Of a DNA stretch of 61,607 nt, positions 24,879-34,186 are shown piece after piece (the stretch's first letter is position 1; every line of letters begins with the position of its first letter). Origin of the DNA: Micromonospora sp. CPCC 205371 (GTDB lineage Bacteria; Actinomycetota; Actinomycetes; Mycobacteriales; Micromonosporaceae); assembly GCF_026130045.1 (NCBI RefSeq), contig NZ_JAIBNX010000001.1, positions 2,377 through 63,983 on the forward strand, in the 5' to 3' direction. The notes under the pieces were generated by a model, which searched no databases, was not told the DNA's origin, and worked only from the letters and a program-made list of their open reading frames with translations. A program made the translations under genes and the position numbers.

Positions 24879-25859
24879 GTGGCACCGAGATGGGCGAAGA
24901 TCTTTCTCGGCGCCGGCCTAGTGCTGCTGCTGGCAGCCGGTCTAGGTGCGGTCGGTGTGCAGGTGCTGGTCTGGCGGTACGAGCACGCGGTCGATCAGCA
25001 GCGCCTGCTCGACGCCGGGGCGAGGCAGCACGCCGGCAGCACCCTCGATGGCCCGCTCAACTACCTGATCATCGGCTCTGACCTGCGGGTCTCGAATCCG
25101 TCCGGCGGCCAGCGCGCCGACGTGATCATGGTCGCCCACATCCCGGCCGGACTGGGGCACGCGTACCTGATCTCGGTGCCGCGGGACCTGCGGGTGCCGA
25201 TCCCAGCCGACACGACCAGCGGCTACGGCGGCGGCACCGACAAGATCAATGCGGCCTACCAGTACGGGCGGGTGGGCCTTGTCTCGGCAACCCTCACCCA
25301 GCTGACCGGCGTCCGCTTCGACGGTGCCGCGATCATCGACTTCGGCGGGTTCCGGCGCGTGATCGACCTGCTCGGCGGCGTGACCATCTGCGTCGACACC
25401 GAGGTGCGCTCGATACACACCGGGCACGTATTTACGGTGGGCTGCCACGAGATGACCGGCGCTCAGGCGCTCGACTACGCGCGGCAGCGCTACGACCTGC
25501 CGAAGGGAGACTTCGACCGGCAACGCCACCACCAGCAGATCCTCAAGGCCATCCTGGCAGAAATGTCCGATGCCGGAGACCTTGCCAACCCGGTCAAGCT
25601 GGACCAGTTGCTCCGCGCCGTCGGATCATCGCTGACCGTCGACACGAACGGCGTACAGCTGCCAGATCTGGTCCTGGCACTGCGTGGAATCCGCGCCGAC
25701 GACCTGGTGGGGGTCCAGGTCCCCGCGCATCCGGAAAAGCTCGGGGGCGTCTCATACGTGCTGCTGGACCCGCCCGCGGACGCCCTCTTCGCGGCGCTGG
25801 CGCGCGCGGACCTCGCCGCATGGGTCACCGCTAACCCCCGCTGGGTGAACAAACTGTAG
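24879..25859 (+). CDS. LytR-CpsA-Psr (LCP) family protein 4
   Basis: A 326-residue LCP protein, the shortest of the four. A very short cytoplasmic stub (VAPRWAK) leads directly into a membrane helix (about residues 8-30). The domain contains YLIIGSDLRV, RADVIMVAHIPA, LISVPRDLRV, KINAAYQYG, LDYARQRYDL and DFDRQRHHQQILKAI, with a CVDTE/GCHEM cysteine pair. The start is GTG 24879, only 21 nt after the previous stop, so it is probably co-transcribed with protein 3. Confidence 0.92.
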   Translation: MAPRWAKIFLGAGLVLLLAAGLGAVGVQVLVWRYEHAVDQQRLLDAGARQHAGSTLDGPLNYLIIGSDLRVSNPSGGQRADVIMVAHIPAGLGHAYLISVPRDLRVPIPADTTSGYGGGTDKINAAYQYGRVGLVSATLTQLTGVRFDGAAIIDFGGFRRVIDLLGGVTICVDTEVRSIHTGHVFTVGCHEMTGAQALDYARQRYDLPKGDFDRQRHHQQILKAILAEMSDAGDLANPVKLDQLLRAVGSSLTVDTNGVQLPDLVLALRGIRADDLVGVQVPAHPEKLGGVSYVLLDPPADALFAALARADLAAWVTANPRWVNKL

Positions 25860-25874
25860 CTACGCTTAGGACCC

Positions 25875-26210
25875 GTGTTCGGACCTCACATTCCTACGGT
25901 GACCGCGGCCGAGATTCCCGCCGGGGCCTTCCTGCTAGACGTTCGCGAGCCCGACGAGTGGGCCGCAGGCCACGCGCCCGGTGCTGTGCACATGCCCATG
26001 ATGGAGATCCCCGCGCGCATCGCGGAGGTGCCTACGGAGGGCGACGTGGTCGTGGTGTGCCGCTCCGGCGGACGCTCCGGCCAGGTGGTCGCATACCTGC
26101 TCGGCAACGGGTGGGACAACGTGAGCAACCTCGACGGCGGCATGCAGGACTGGGCCGCGACCGGCCGCGAGCTGGTGAGCGAAGACGGGCAGCCGGCAAG
26201 AGTGCTTTAA
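25875..26210 (+). CDS. Rhodanese-like sulfurtransferase
   Basis: A 111-residue single rhodanese domain. The active-site loop CRSGGRS carries the persulfide-forming cysteine. LLDVREPDEWAAGHAPGAVHMPM and NLDGGMQDWAATG are standard rhodanese motifs. It moves sulfane sulfur in the cytoplasm; the partner is unknown. The start is GTG 25875, and its TAA stop is immediately followed by the ATG of the next gene (no spacer). Confidence 0.93.
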   Translation: MFGPHIPTVTAAEIPAGAFLLDVREPDEWAAGHAPGAVHMPMMEIPARIAEVPTEGDVVVVCRSGGRSGQVVAYLLGNGWDNVSNLDGGMQDWAATGRELVSEDGQPARVL

Positions 26211-26978
26211 ATGGCGTCCCCCCTCGTTTTCGCCCATCGCGGCTCGTCGGCCGCGCTGCCCGAGCACACCCTCGCCGCGTACCTGCGCGCGCTGGAGGAG
26301 GGCGCGGACGGCCTCGAGTGCGACGTCCGGCTGACCCGCGACGGCCACCTGGTGTGCGTCCACGACCGGCGCCTCGACCGCACCAGCAACGGGCGCGGCC
26401 GGGTCAGCGCGCACACGCTGGCCGAGCTGGAGCAGCTCGACTTCGGGTCCTGGCACGGCGTCGAAACAGACGAGCCGGTCGACCCCGACCGCATTCGGCT
26501 GCTAACGCTCGACCGGCTGCTCTCGGCGGTGCGCGAGGCGGGACGCGACATCCAGGTCCTTATCGAGACAAAGCACCCATCGCGGTACGGCGGGGACGTG
26601 GAGCGCCGGCTGGCCGCCCTGCTGCGCGAGCACGACCTGCCGGACGGCCGGGTGGGCATCACGGTGATGTCGTTCTCTCCGCTGTCCGTCCGGCGCGTCC
26701 GCGAGCTGATGCCAGATCTTCCGACCGCCCTGCTGCTCCAGGTGCTGCCGCCCCGCCTGCCGCTACGCAAGCTGCCCTTCGGTGCCCGGATCGCCGGGCC
26801 CGGAATCGGGCTGATCCGCGCCCGGCCGCAACTCGTACCACTGCTACAGAAAGGCGGACACCCGGTCTACGTCTGGACCGTCAACGAGAGGGAGGATCTG
26901 GACCTCGCGCTGCGTCACGGAGTGGACGGGATCATCACGGACCGGCCGCGGTTCGTGCTTGACCAGTTGGGGAGGTAG
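26211..26978 (+). CDS. Glycerophosphodiester phosphodiesterase
   Basis: A 255-residue GDPD TIM-barrel enzyme that hydrolyses glycerophosphodiesters to glycerol phosphate and an alcohol. FAHRGSSAALPEHT holds the catalytic His and LECDVRLTRDGHLVCVHD the Glu/Asp/His metal site. VYVWTVNE and GVDGIITDRP close the barrel. There is no signal peptide, so it is cytosolic. It abuts the rhodanese gene without spacing. It could recycle head groups from the CDP-alcohol pathway at 3.6-6.1 kb, but nothing links the two beyond chemistry. Confidence 0.93.
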   Translation: MASPLVFAHRGSSAALPEHTLAAYLRALEEGADGLECDVRLTRDGHLVCVHDRRLDRTSNGRGRVSAHTLAELEQLDFGSWHGVETDEPVDPDRIRLLTLDRLLSAVREAGRDIQVLIETKHPSRYGGDVERRLAALLREHDLPDGRVGITVMSFSPLSVRRVRELMPDLPTALLLQVLPPRLPLRKLPFGARIAGPGIGLIRARPQLVPLLQKGGHPVYVWTVNEREDLDLALRHGVDGIITDRPRFVLDQLGR

Positions 26979-27018
26979 GACCCTGCACAAAATCGACGAG
27001 ACAGGGCAGACTCAGGTC

Positions 27019-28479
27019 ATGCCGGAGCGTCCCGACTACGCCGCTCTCATCGCCGGGCAAGCCATCGTCATCGAGATGACCAACTCGGGAGACTCCGGCC
27101 TTCCGGTTCTGGGTCACCAGCTCAAGCTCTTCGAACGGGCGTTGGGCGCCGCCGGCATGTCTTTTGCCGAGTACGGACCCACTGGCGGCCGGGTCGTCGC
27201 GGCCACCGGCGCCGCGGAGTGGACGCTGGGCCGGCCGGTCGACACCTCCGACCCGGCCACCGCGCGGCTGCTCGCCGGCCCTCGCACGGCCTGCCTGCCG
27301 GTGCGCGCCCTCGACCGCGCGCTCGCCGACCAGATGATCGGTCGCGGCCTCCGGCGGATGCTCTACGCACGCACGGAGCTACGCGGCATGGTGATCGGCG
27401 GTCTGCACGCCTACTTCCCCGACGCCGACGGCGAAGCCGGCACCGAGCACCACACCCTCATGTCCTACCTCGCCACCTGCGTCGCGCACATGTACGGCGA
27501 CCTTGCGGGTCTACCGGTCCACGGCGACGGGTCCGCCGTGGCCGCGCTGGCCGACGGCTTGGCGATCATCGACCGCGACGGCTTGGTCCGGCTATGGAAC
27601 CCGGCCGCCGAGCAGGTCACGGGCCTGTCAGCGCAAAAAATGATCAACCAGAAGCTGCCCTTCTCCATACCGCCGTCCGGCCAGGTGCTCGACCACCGGA
27701 TGCCCGACGGCCGATGGCTCAAGATCACGTCCGGCGAGCTCCCCGGCACGTTCGAGTCCCGGGTGGTCACCTTCCGCGACACCACCGACCAGTACCGCCA
27801 CGACCACGATCGCGACCTCTTCGTCGCGGTCACCAGCCATGAGCTCCGCACGCCGGTCACGGTCATCAAGGGATACGCGGACACGCTGTGCAACCACTGG
27901 GAATCGCTGCCGGAGCCGGATCGCCGCGAAGCCGCTCGGGTGATCGGGCTGCGCGCCGGCGAGCTGGCGCGGCTGGTCGACCGGTTGCTGTCCGCCGCCA
28001 ACGACGGTGTACAGGTGGGCGGTGCCGCCCCGGTGCCGTTCGACCTCGTCGACGCGCTGCGCTCCGCCGCCAGCACGCTCCCCGCCGACCTGCGCCGCCG
28101 GTTGGCCGTCGATCTGCCCGACGACCTTCCCAAGGCGCTCGGCGACCGCACCAGCATGGCGACCGTCCTCACCGAACTGGCCACCAACGCGGAGAAATAT
28201 TCAAATCCGGGTACCCCCGTCGAGGTGACCGCCGAAGCCGACGAGCGCACCGTCGCATTCCGCGTTTCCGATCGGGGCATCGGGGTACGACCTGATCATG
28301 TAGAGCGCGCCTTCGACCGGTTCTGGCAAGGAGAACAAGGTGATCGTCGAAGGTATCCAGGCACCGGTCTCGGCCTCTTTCTCGTTAGACGGATCGTTGA
28401 ACGACAAAACGGATGGGTCTCCCTTCGTCCGCGCGACGGAGGCGGTACGGTCGCAGAGGTGCGACTCCCCCGCGGATAG
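27019..28479 (+). CDS. PAS-domain sensor histidine kinase (orphan)
   Basis: A 486-residue soluble histidine kinase without membrane segments. The N-terminal third (1-165) is an unassigned GAF-like sensor, and a PAS domain spans about 172-257 (DGLAIIDRDGLVRLWNPAAEQVTGL). The dimerisation domain has the phospho-acceptor His274 in SHELRTPVTVIKGY, and the ATPase domain has LATNAEKYSN, DRGIG and GTGLGLFLVRRI. No response regulator is adjacent. The next gene is an anti-sigma-like ATPase. ATG 27019 is preferred; an upstream in-frame start would overlap the GDPD gene. Confidence 0.9.
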   Translation: MPERPDYAALIAGQAIVIEMTNSGDSGLPVLGHQLKLFERALGAAGMSFAEYGPTGGRVVAATGAAEWTLGRPVDTSDPATARLLAGPRTACLPVRALDRALADQMIGRGLRRMLYARTELRGMVIGGLHAYFPDADGEAGTEHHTLMSYLATCVAHMYGDLAGLPVHGDGSAVAALADGLAIIDRDGLVRLWNPAAEQVTGLSAQKMINQKLPFSIPPSGQVLDHRMPDGRWLKITSGELPGTFESRVVTFRDTTDQYRHDHDRDLFVAVTSHELRTPVTVIKGYADTLCNHWESLPEPDRREAARVIGLRAGELARLVDRLLSAANDGVQVGGAAPVPFDLVDALRSAASTLPADLRRRLAVDLPDDLPKALGDRTSMATVLTELATNAEKYSNPGTPVEVTAEADERTVAFRVSDRGIGVRPDHVERAFDRFWQGEQGDRRRYPGTGLGLFLVRRIVERQNGWVSLRPRDGGGTVAEVRLPRG

Positions 28480-28498
28480 GTGACGGCAGGAGGCACAC

Positions 28499-28930
28499 GT
28501 GTCGATGGCGCTGGCCGAACGAGCCTGGTGCGTTGTCGTGCCACACCACCCTCGCGGCGCCCGCATGGCCCGCCAGCGACTGGTCACCGAGCTGCGCGAT
28601 TCACTGCCTCCCACTCTCCTCGCCGACGCGGTCGCCGTCCTGGCCGAGCTGGTCGGCAACGCGGTGCTCCACGCCGATCCCCTGCCCGGTGGAGTGATCC
28701 GGGTGGCATGGCGGCTGCGGCCCGGTGGCGGCGACGAGACGCCGGTGCTACAGGTGCGGGTCACCGACGGCGGCGCCCTCGCACCGCCGTGCATCCGCAC
28801 GGTGCCGGTCGACGCCATCGACGGGCGCGGGCTGGGCATCGTGGCCGCCCTCTCCGACCGCTGGGGCGTCGAACGCGACGGTCTCGGCCAGAGCGTATGG
28901 GCGGACGTCTCGGTCCCTTTGCAGGGATAG
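28499..28930 (+). CDS. HATPase_c_2 anti-sigma/serine kinase-like ATPase
   Basis: A 143-residue GHKL ATPase of the anti-sigma regulatory factor type (RsbW/SpoIIAB-like). The N-box is LAELVGNAVLHADP, followed by VRVTDGG and a DGRGLGIVAALSDRWG G-box. In actinobacteria such proteins are numerous and often regulate sigma factors or anti-anti-sigma partners by phosphorylation. No STAS partner is adjacent. AGGAGG at 28488-28493 lies 5 nt before the GTG at 28499 and 11 nt before ATG 28505, so either start works. Confidence 0.85.
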   Translation: MSMALAERAWCVVVPHHPRGARMARQRLVTELRDSLPPTLLADAVAVLAELVGNAVLHADPLPGGVIRVAWRLRPGGGDETPVLQVRVTDGGALAPPCIRTVPVDAIDGRGLGIVAALSDRWGVERDGLGQSVWADVSVPLQG

Positions 28931-28977
28931 CCGCGCCATTGACCACACACGCGCTCCGGAGAGCCTAGGCTGGGTCA

Positions 28978-29100
28978 CCGTGAGCGAGCGCAGCGGCGCG
29001 GCGTTGTCTTTCCCGCGGCGCCGCAAACCGGTATCCCGCAGACATTGCCGCCGTGGGAAAGGCAACGCCTTCGGGCGTCGCGGAGCGAGCGCACCAGGAG
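28978..29100. repeat. Intergenic copies of the GAGCGnAGCGAG-type repeat
   Basis: This 123-nt leader of the DUF5926 gene holds GAGCGAGCGCAGCGGCGCGG at its left end. GGAAAGGCAACGCCTT then GGAGCGAGCGC lie at its right end. The same words recur in the coding repeat at 41796-41870, and related ones at 43540-43583 and 53322-53396. This looks like a dispersed short repeat family. Confidence 0.5.
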
Positions 29101-29105
29101 AATGA

Positions 29106-29993
29106 GTGAGCAAGCGTCGAAAGAACACCCGGTCCGCCGCCGAGGCGGCACCCAAGCGCCAGAAGGTGCGCGACATCTTCGTGCCCCGGCCGTTCGAAGG
29201 CCTGGTCGACGAGCCCGAGTGGATCGCGCTGCGCGAGTTGGTGCCGGCGGCGTCCGCGCCGCTGCGCCTGCGGCCCGAGCTGGTCGAGCAGTACGGCGAC
29301 CGCCCGGTCACCCTCGCCACGGTGCTGCCGATGGCGTGGCCCGCGATGACCAAGCCGGACGGCCGGATCTTTGTCGGGCTCCAGCGGCACGTGCAGTCCG
29401 GCGACGTCTCGCGAGACCTCGCCGTAGCGATCCTCTGCGCCCTGCAGACCAAGCCGGGCGGCACGGTCGCGGTGCCCGCCCTGCCGGGTGAGGGGCAGCG
29501 GCTGCAAGACATCCTTGTCGACGAGCCGCTCGAGATCACGATGCACGACACGTTCGAGTTCTGGCTGGACGACGACGCGGCCGACGACCCCAACGTGAAG
29601 TCGTCGCTGGAGCGCGCGAACGCCTCGATCTACCCGACCGTCAAGCTGGCCGCCGCGCACGCCGCGTACTGGTGCCGGGTCCCCGACAAGGGACACGTGC
29701 GCTGGGTGCTGCCAGACGACGAAGACGCCGCCCTCAACGCGCTGTCGCGGCTGGCCGGCGCGGGTGAGCTGCTGCTCGGCGAGGGTACGAAGTTCGCCGG
29801 CATGTTCCGCGCGCACGGGCGGCTGGTGCCGGTCTGGGACATCCCGGGTGGCCCTGAGGCTGCCGAGTGGGAGGCGCCGCTGGCCGACTTCGCGAAGCGG
29901 TACGGCGACGCTCTCGGCGACGCCACCCCGCTGGACGCGGCCGCCCGCCGTGCCAAGCAGGGGCTGCTCGGACGCCAGCTCACCCTGCGCTAG
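29106..29993 (+). CDS. DUF5926 family protein
   Basis: A 295-residue protein of the actinobacterial DUF5926 family, of unknown function. It begins with a basic tail ([19 protein letters not shown]) resembling RNA- or ribosome-binding tails. A globular alpha/beta region follows, with [32 protein letters not shown] and [11 protein letters not shown]. No membrane segment or catalytic motif is seen. The start is GTG 29106 with AGGAG 5 nt upstream; the nearby ATG at 29102 is out of frame. Its stop overlaps the convergent arginine deiminase stop. Confidence 0.85.
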   Translation: MSKRRKNTRSAAEAAPKRQKVRDIFVPRPFEGLVDEPEWIALRELVPAASAPLRLRPELVEQYGDRPVTLATVLPMAWPAMTKPDGRIFVGLQRHVQSGDVSRDLAVAILCALQTKPGGTVAVPALPGEGQRLQDILVDEPLEITMHDTFEFWLDDDAADDPNVKSSLERANASIYPTVKLAAAHAAYWCRVPDKGHVRWVLPDDEDAALNALSRLAGAGELLLGEGTKFAGMFRAHGRLVPVWDIPGGPEAAEWEAPLADFAKRYGDALGDATPLDAAARRAKQGLLGRQLTLR

Positions 29994-31195
29994 ACAGCCC
30001 GCGACAGCGGGGCGCGGACCAGCGGGCAAGACATGCAGCGCGGGCCGCCGCGGCCGGAGCCCAGCTCGGACCCGGGAATCCGGATCACCTCGATTCCCGC
30101 GCGCTCGAGCTGGGCGTTGGTCTCCACATTGCGCTCGTACGCGACACACAGCCGCGGCTCGATCGCGAGCGTGTTGTTGCCGTCGTCCCACTGTTCGCGC
30201 TCGGCGGTGACCGGGTCGAGACCGGTGTCGATCACCCGCAACGCGTCGATGTCCATGGCGTCGGCAGCCGCACGCAGGAACGGCGCCGGCCCGTCCACCC
30301 TCGGGTCACCGCCGCCGTCCCCCGCGATCACCGTGTACGCGACGAGCGCGTCGGCGATGTTGGGATACATCAGCACCGCGTCGACGTCGACCATCGTGAC
30401 GATCGTGTCCAGGTGCATGGTGGCCCGCTTCTGCGCTATCGGCACGACCAGGATGGTGTGCGCCAGCCCGGCGCCGAAGACCCGGCGGGCCAGCCGTTCC
30501 GCGCCGGCCGGCGTGGTGCGCTCGCCGACGCCAACGGCGATCACGCCGGGCGCCAGTAGCAGCACGTCACCACCCTCCACATGCTCCAGTGCCGGCTCGT
30601 ACGCCAGCTCCGTGCCCGCGAACCGGGGATGGTGCTGGTAGATCGCGTGGGTGAGGGTCGTCTCGCGCTGCCGTGCGGGCATCGCGAGGCTGGTGACCGC
30701 CGCACGGTCCCGAATCCACACCGACGAGTCGCGTGTGAAGAGCAGGTTGGGCAGCGGGTCGATGACGAACTCGTACCGGTCCATCAGGGCGTAGACCAGT
30801 CCTCCGCCGGTGCGCAGTTCCTCGTGCGCCAGGCCAGCGGTGAGCACCGCCGCGAGCGCGGTCGGATCGAGGTACGCCAGATGGTCGGCCACCCGCCGGC
30901 GAAGCGTGTCACCCAGCCGGGGGTCGGCAAGTACCTGAGCGGTCAGTTCGGCACGCGCCTCGTCGATGGCCAGCGTCTCGGCGAGCAGGTGCCCGAGGTA
31001 CAGCACCTCGACCCCGTGAGCGCGCAGTGCGCCGGCGAACGCGTCGTGCTCCTCCTGGGCACGCCCCACCCATGGAATCGCGTCGAAGAGCAGCGAGTCG
31101 TTGTTGCGCGGGGTCAGCCGGGCCAGCTCCGGACCCGGTCTGTGCAGGAGGACGGTGCCGAGCCGGCCGACTTCGCTGTCCACGTAATGGGCCAC
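29990..31195 (-). CDS. arcA: Arginine deiminase
   Basis: A 401-residue amidinotransferase-fold enzyme converting arginine to citrulline and ammonia. [10 protein letters not shown] holds the guanidinium-binding Asp, EGGD and [10 protein letters not shown] the catalytic Glu/His region, and [12 protein letters not shown] the nucleophilic Cys387. The length fits the family. The other arginine-fermentation genes (arcB, arcC, arcD) are absent from the neighbourhood. It is transcribed alone. A second, distinct guanidine-modifying enzyme (DDAH-like) lies 13 kb away. Confidence 0.95.
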   Translation of the reverse strand: MAHYVDSEVGRLGTVLLHRPGPELARLTPRNNDSLLFDAIPWVGRAQEEHDAFAGALRAHGVEVLYLGHLLAETLAIDEARAELTAQVLADPRLGDTLRRRVADHLAYLDPTALAAVLTAGLAHEELRTGGGLVYALMDRYEFVIDPLPNLLFTRDSSVWIRDRAAVTSLAMPARQRETTLTHAIYQHHPRFAGTELAYEPALEHVEGGDVLLLAPGVIAVGVGERTTPAGAERLARRVFGAGLAHTILVVPIAQKRATMHLDTIVTMVDVDAVLMYPNIADALVAYTVIAGDGGGDPRVDGPAPFLRAAADAMDIDALRVIDTGLDPVTAEREQWDDGNNTLAIEPRLCVAYERNVETNAQLERAGIEVIRIPGSELGSGRGGPRCMSCPLVRAPLSRAV

Positions 31196-31361
31196 ACTGG
31201 GCAGCGTAAGTCAGTCGGGTAGCACCATCTGACAAAAGAGGCGGGTCGTGAATGCGGCATTCATCCCCAGTCACTCGCCCGCAACGCCTTCATCGGCAGG
31301 CATCCAGCCACGTACGGTAGTGGAACCATAACTTCGAGAGACCTTTTGCCGGAGGTCCGCG

Positions 31362-32111
31362 ATGACTGTCTTCCCTGCGCGTCGTGCCGTGCCCCCGCAG
31401 CGGGCACTTCCCCCCGCCAGCGAAAAGCCACCGTCCCAGGCCAACACGCCGGCGGTTCTCGATGCGGTTCGCCCCACGCCACTCGACTGGGCCCGCCGGC
31501 GTCTCGCCGAGCGCGAGACCCGCCGCGTCGAGGCCGCGGGCAACCGCGCGCTCACCCGTCTCGACCACCTCGGCCCCGCGTGGCACGTGGTCGACTGGCC
31601 CCGCACCGACGTGCCGGCCCTGCCGGGGCTCGACGGGCGCGGGCGCGACGAGCGCGCCGGCTTCCTCGCCATCGGGCCGAGCGGCCTTTTCGCGGTGACG
31701 GTCGCCGACCACGGCCGGGCTCGCGTGATGATCGCCGGGGATGTCGTACAGATCAACGGCAAGCGCCCTGAGTACTTCTCCGAGGCCCGCCGCGACGCCA
31801 AGCGGGCCAGCAAGGCGCTCTCCGCGGCGGTGGGCATCACCGTGCCGGTCACCCCCGTGCTCACCTTCGTCGGATCGGGCGTGATCAGCGTGTACGGCCT
31901 GCCCCGAGACTGCCTCGTCGCCACCCACCGCGAGCTCGACCGCCTGCTCGTGGCCGGCGGTCAGCGCATCTCCCCCGCGACGGCGGAAAAGCTCTCCCAG
32001 GTTGCACGCCACCCGTCCACTTGGCTCAACGCACCGTACCGGTCGGCGGCCGACTACCGGTGGTACGAGGACGGCCGAACGGCCGCTGACAAGAAGGGGG
32101 CGCGCCGGTAG
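31362..32111 (+). CDS. NERD-like (nuclease-related domain) hypothetical protein
   Basis: A 249-residue protein with a disordered Pro/Ala-rich start (1-50) and an arginine-rich helix (DWARRRLAERETRRVEA). A domain reminiscent of NERD spans about 65-190: ALTRLDHLGPAWHVVDWP, GFLAIGPSGLFAVTVADHG, and VTPVLTFVGSG. NERD domains are nuclease-fold relatives; a complete catalytic set is not confirmed here, so it may be inactive. No membrane segments. The preceding 166 nt hold the promoter region and nothing else recognisable. Confidence 0.65.
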   Translation: MTVFPARRAVPPQRALPPASEKPPSQANTPAVLDAVRPTPLDWARRRLAERETRRVEAAGNRALTRLDHLGPAWHVVDWPRTDVPALPGLDGRGRDERAGFLAIGPSGLFAVTVADHGRARVMIAGDVVQINGKRPEYFSEARRDAKRASKALSAAVGITVPVTPVLTFVGSGVISVYGLPRDCLVATHRELDRLLVAGGQRISPATAEKLSQVARHPSTWLNAPYRSAADYRWYEDGRTAADKKGARR

Positions 32112-32221
32112 CGTGACCCGCCGGACACCTGCCGGGGTCGGCGATTGGCGCCAAAACCCGCTAGCGTAGCGGTGAGCCGGCCCAGCGTAGCGGTGGGCAG
32201 CGGAGCGTATTGGAGGCGCGG

Positions 32222-32683
32222 GTGGCGCACGTCGAACTCTCGCTCTCGGAAGTCTTCGTGCCGCACGCGCCCACGACCATCGAGCCGGAGTGCGGCGGCA
32301 GCGTGGCGCTGTGGATGCCCACCGTCGCGGCCGCCGCCGAGCCCTGCCTCCTCATCGACGCCGAGATGACGATCGTCGCCGTCTCCGAGGAGTGCTGCCG
32401 GCTGCTGCGCCTCGGCGTTCCCGAAGAGGCCACCGGCCGGTCGCTGACCGACGGCGTGCTCCGCCTCGTCGATTTCACACAGGCACGCAGCGAGCTCACC
32501 GAGGCCGAGATCGAAAAGATCCCGCCGCGGCTGGCGCTGAAGTCGGGGCGGCTGGCGCGTGGGCTGCTGCGGATCGTCGCCGAAGGCGGCACCGAGGAGG
32601 TCGTCACGGTCGACGCGATCGCCACGCCACTGCTCGACGGCGGCTCGGTAGCCGGCTCCCTCACGTTTTTCTGCGAGGTCTGA
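32222..32683 (+). CDS. Single PAS-domain protein
   Basis: A 153-residue protein centred on a PAS-like fold (about residues 35-150): AEPCLLIDAEMTIVAVSEECCRLL, VPEEATGRSLTDGVLRLVDF and DAIATPLLDGGSVAGSLTFF. It has no output domain, so it would sense a ligand and act on a partner. GGAGG at 32212-32216 lies 5 nt before the GTG start at 32222; a TTG at 32210 overlaps that site and is unlikely. A 12-nt direct repeat (AGCGTAGCGGTG) occurs twice just upstream, at 32163 and 32184. Confidence 0.75.
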   Translation: MAHVELSLSEVFVPHAPTTIEPECGGSVALWMPTVAAAAEPCLLIDAEMTIVAVSEECCRLLRLGVPEEATGRSLTDGVLRLVDFTQARSELTEAEIEKIPPRLALKSGRLARGLLRIVAEGGTEEVVTVDAIATPLLDGGSVAGSLTFFCEV

Positions 32684-32712
32684 GTCCCGCTCGCGCGCCA
32701 GCGGCGCCTACG

Positions 32713-33228
32713 ATGTGGCGCGTGCTGTCCCCCCTGCGCACATTGGCGGCTGTCGTCGCCTGCGCTGCCCTGACCAGTGCGTGCGGGGTGCCGCCGGAAC
32801 TGCGCGACCCGCCGGGTGACGTGGTGCCGTCACCGAAGACCGAAGCTCCGGCCACCCCGCTGCCGAGTCCCAGCCAGGCGCTGCCCACCCCATCACCCAG
32901 CAAGACCGGGTTTCCCGAGGAGACGGCGGTGAGCTGCGGTGGCCGGCCCACCGGCGCGCAGGTGATCGCGGCGCTGCGGCGCTCCTCCGGCCTGCTGCCC
33001 TCGCGTGCCAACGCGACCGTCCGCACCGGCGACCCGCAGTGCGCCGGCACCTGGCAGTACGCCGTGGTGCTCGTGCCAAACAGCGACCCGCTGATCGTGG
33101 TGACCCGCGGCCAGCCCGGTTCGCTGACCGTCGTCACCGCTGGCACGGAGGTGTGCAGCATCCCCGTACGCACAGAGGCGCCAGCGGGCATACGCACCCT
33201 CGCCTGCGACGGCACGGGATTTGTCTAG
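32713..33228 (+). CDS. Secreted lipoprotein, unknown function
   Basis: A 171-residue exported lipoprotein. A signal peptide with a hydrophobic core ends in LTSAC, so Cys24 is the expected lipidated residue. A Pro/Ser/Thr-rich linker (about 30-70) leads to a small C-terminal domain with three further cysteines (VSCGGRPT, PQCAGTW, EVCSIP) and one near the end (LACDG), suggesting two disulfides. No family is recognised. It lies 30 nt after the PAS gene and just before pheA. Confidence 0.8.
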   Translation: MWRVLSPLRTLAAVVACAALTSACGVPPELRDPPGDVVPSPKTEAPATPLPSPSQALPTPSPSKTGFPEETAVSCGGRPTGAQVIAALRRSSGLLPSRANATVRTGDPQCAGTWQYAVVLVPNSDPLIVVTRGQPGSLTVVTAGTEVCSIPVRTEAPAGIRTLACDGTGFV

Positions 33229-33244
33229 GCTCTACGCTCTAGGC

Positions 33245-34180
33245 ATGCGCTTCGTCTACCTGGGGCCGGAGGCCACGTTCACCGAGCAGGCGCTGCACAC
33301 CCTGCCCGAGGCCGAGCGCGGCACGCGTACCCCCATGCGCAGCGTCCCGGAGGCGCTCGACGCGGTCCGGGCGGGCGAGGCCGACGCGGCGCTCGTGCCG
33401 CTGGAGAACTCGATCGGCGGCTCGGTGGCGATCACGCTCGACGAGATGGTCGACGGCACGCCGCTGATGATCACCCAGGAAGTGGTGATTCCGGTCGAGT
33501 TCGTGTTGACCGCCCGCACAGCGGTCCCGCTCGACCAGATCCACAGCCTTGCCGCTCACCCGCAGGCGTCCGCTCAGTGCCGTGGCTGGCTCAGGTCGCA
33601 CCTGCCGGCCGCCACGGTCGTCGACGTGCTGTCGAACTCGGCCGCCGCCATCGCCGCCGCTCAGGGCGAATACGACGCGGCCATCTGCGCGCCGATCGCC
33701 GCAGGCCGGTACGGGTTGACGGTGCTCGCTGACAAGATCGCAGACCACGCCGACGCGGTGACCAGGTTCGTCCTGGTGACCCGGCCCGCATCGCCGCCGG
33801 CACCAACCGGTGACGACCTGACCTCGCTCGCCGTCTACATCGCGCACGACCGGGTCGGTGCGCTGCTCGCGGTGCTGATGGAGCTAGCCGTGCGAGGGGT
33901 CAACCTCACCCGCATCGAGTCCCGCCCGACCGGCGAGCGCCTCGGCCGGTACGTCTTCTTCCTGGACTGCACCGGCCATGTCGCCGATGGCCGTGTTGGC
34001 GAGGCGTTGCAGGGACTCCGGCGGATCTGCGCAGACGTCCGTTTCCTCGGCTCTTACCCGAGGCACCGCTGGATGTCGGAGAGCGACCGACCGGTCCCCG
34101 CGCCGGCCGGACTCTCCGATGTGGACTACGCGGACGCCGCCGACTGGCTCACGCGCATCCGCTCCGGCGACCTGCCGTAG
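33245..34180 (+). CDS. pheA: Prephenate dehydratase
   Basis: A 311-residue monofunctional prephenate dehydratase, making phenylpyruvate for phenylalanine synthesis. The dehydratase domain (1-185) has YLGPEATFTEQA, PLENSIGGSV and the catalytic TRF at 173-175. The ACT regulatory domain (about 194-270) has LTRIESRPTGERLGRYVFF, whose ESRP motif binds phenylalanine for feedback control. The ATG at 33245 gives the normal family N-terminus (MRFVYLGPEA). It stands near serS, an arrangement also known from Streptomyces. Confidence 0.96.
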   Translation: MRFVYLGPEATFTEQALHTLPEAERGTRTPMRSVPEALDAVRAGEADAALVPLENSIGGSVAITLDEMVDGTPLMITQEVVIPVEFVLTARTAVPLDQIHSLAAHPQASAQCRGWLRSHLPAATVVDVLSNSAAAIAAAQGEYDAAICAPIAAGRYGLTVLADKIADHADAVTRFVLVTRPASPPAPTGDDLTSLAVYIAHDRVGALLAVLMELAVRGVNLTRIESRPTGERLGRYVFFLDCTGHVADGRVGEALQGLRRICADVRFLGSYPRHRWMSESDRPVPAPAGLSDVDYADAADWLTRIRSGDLP

Positions 34181-34186
34181 CCGCCG

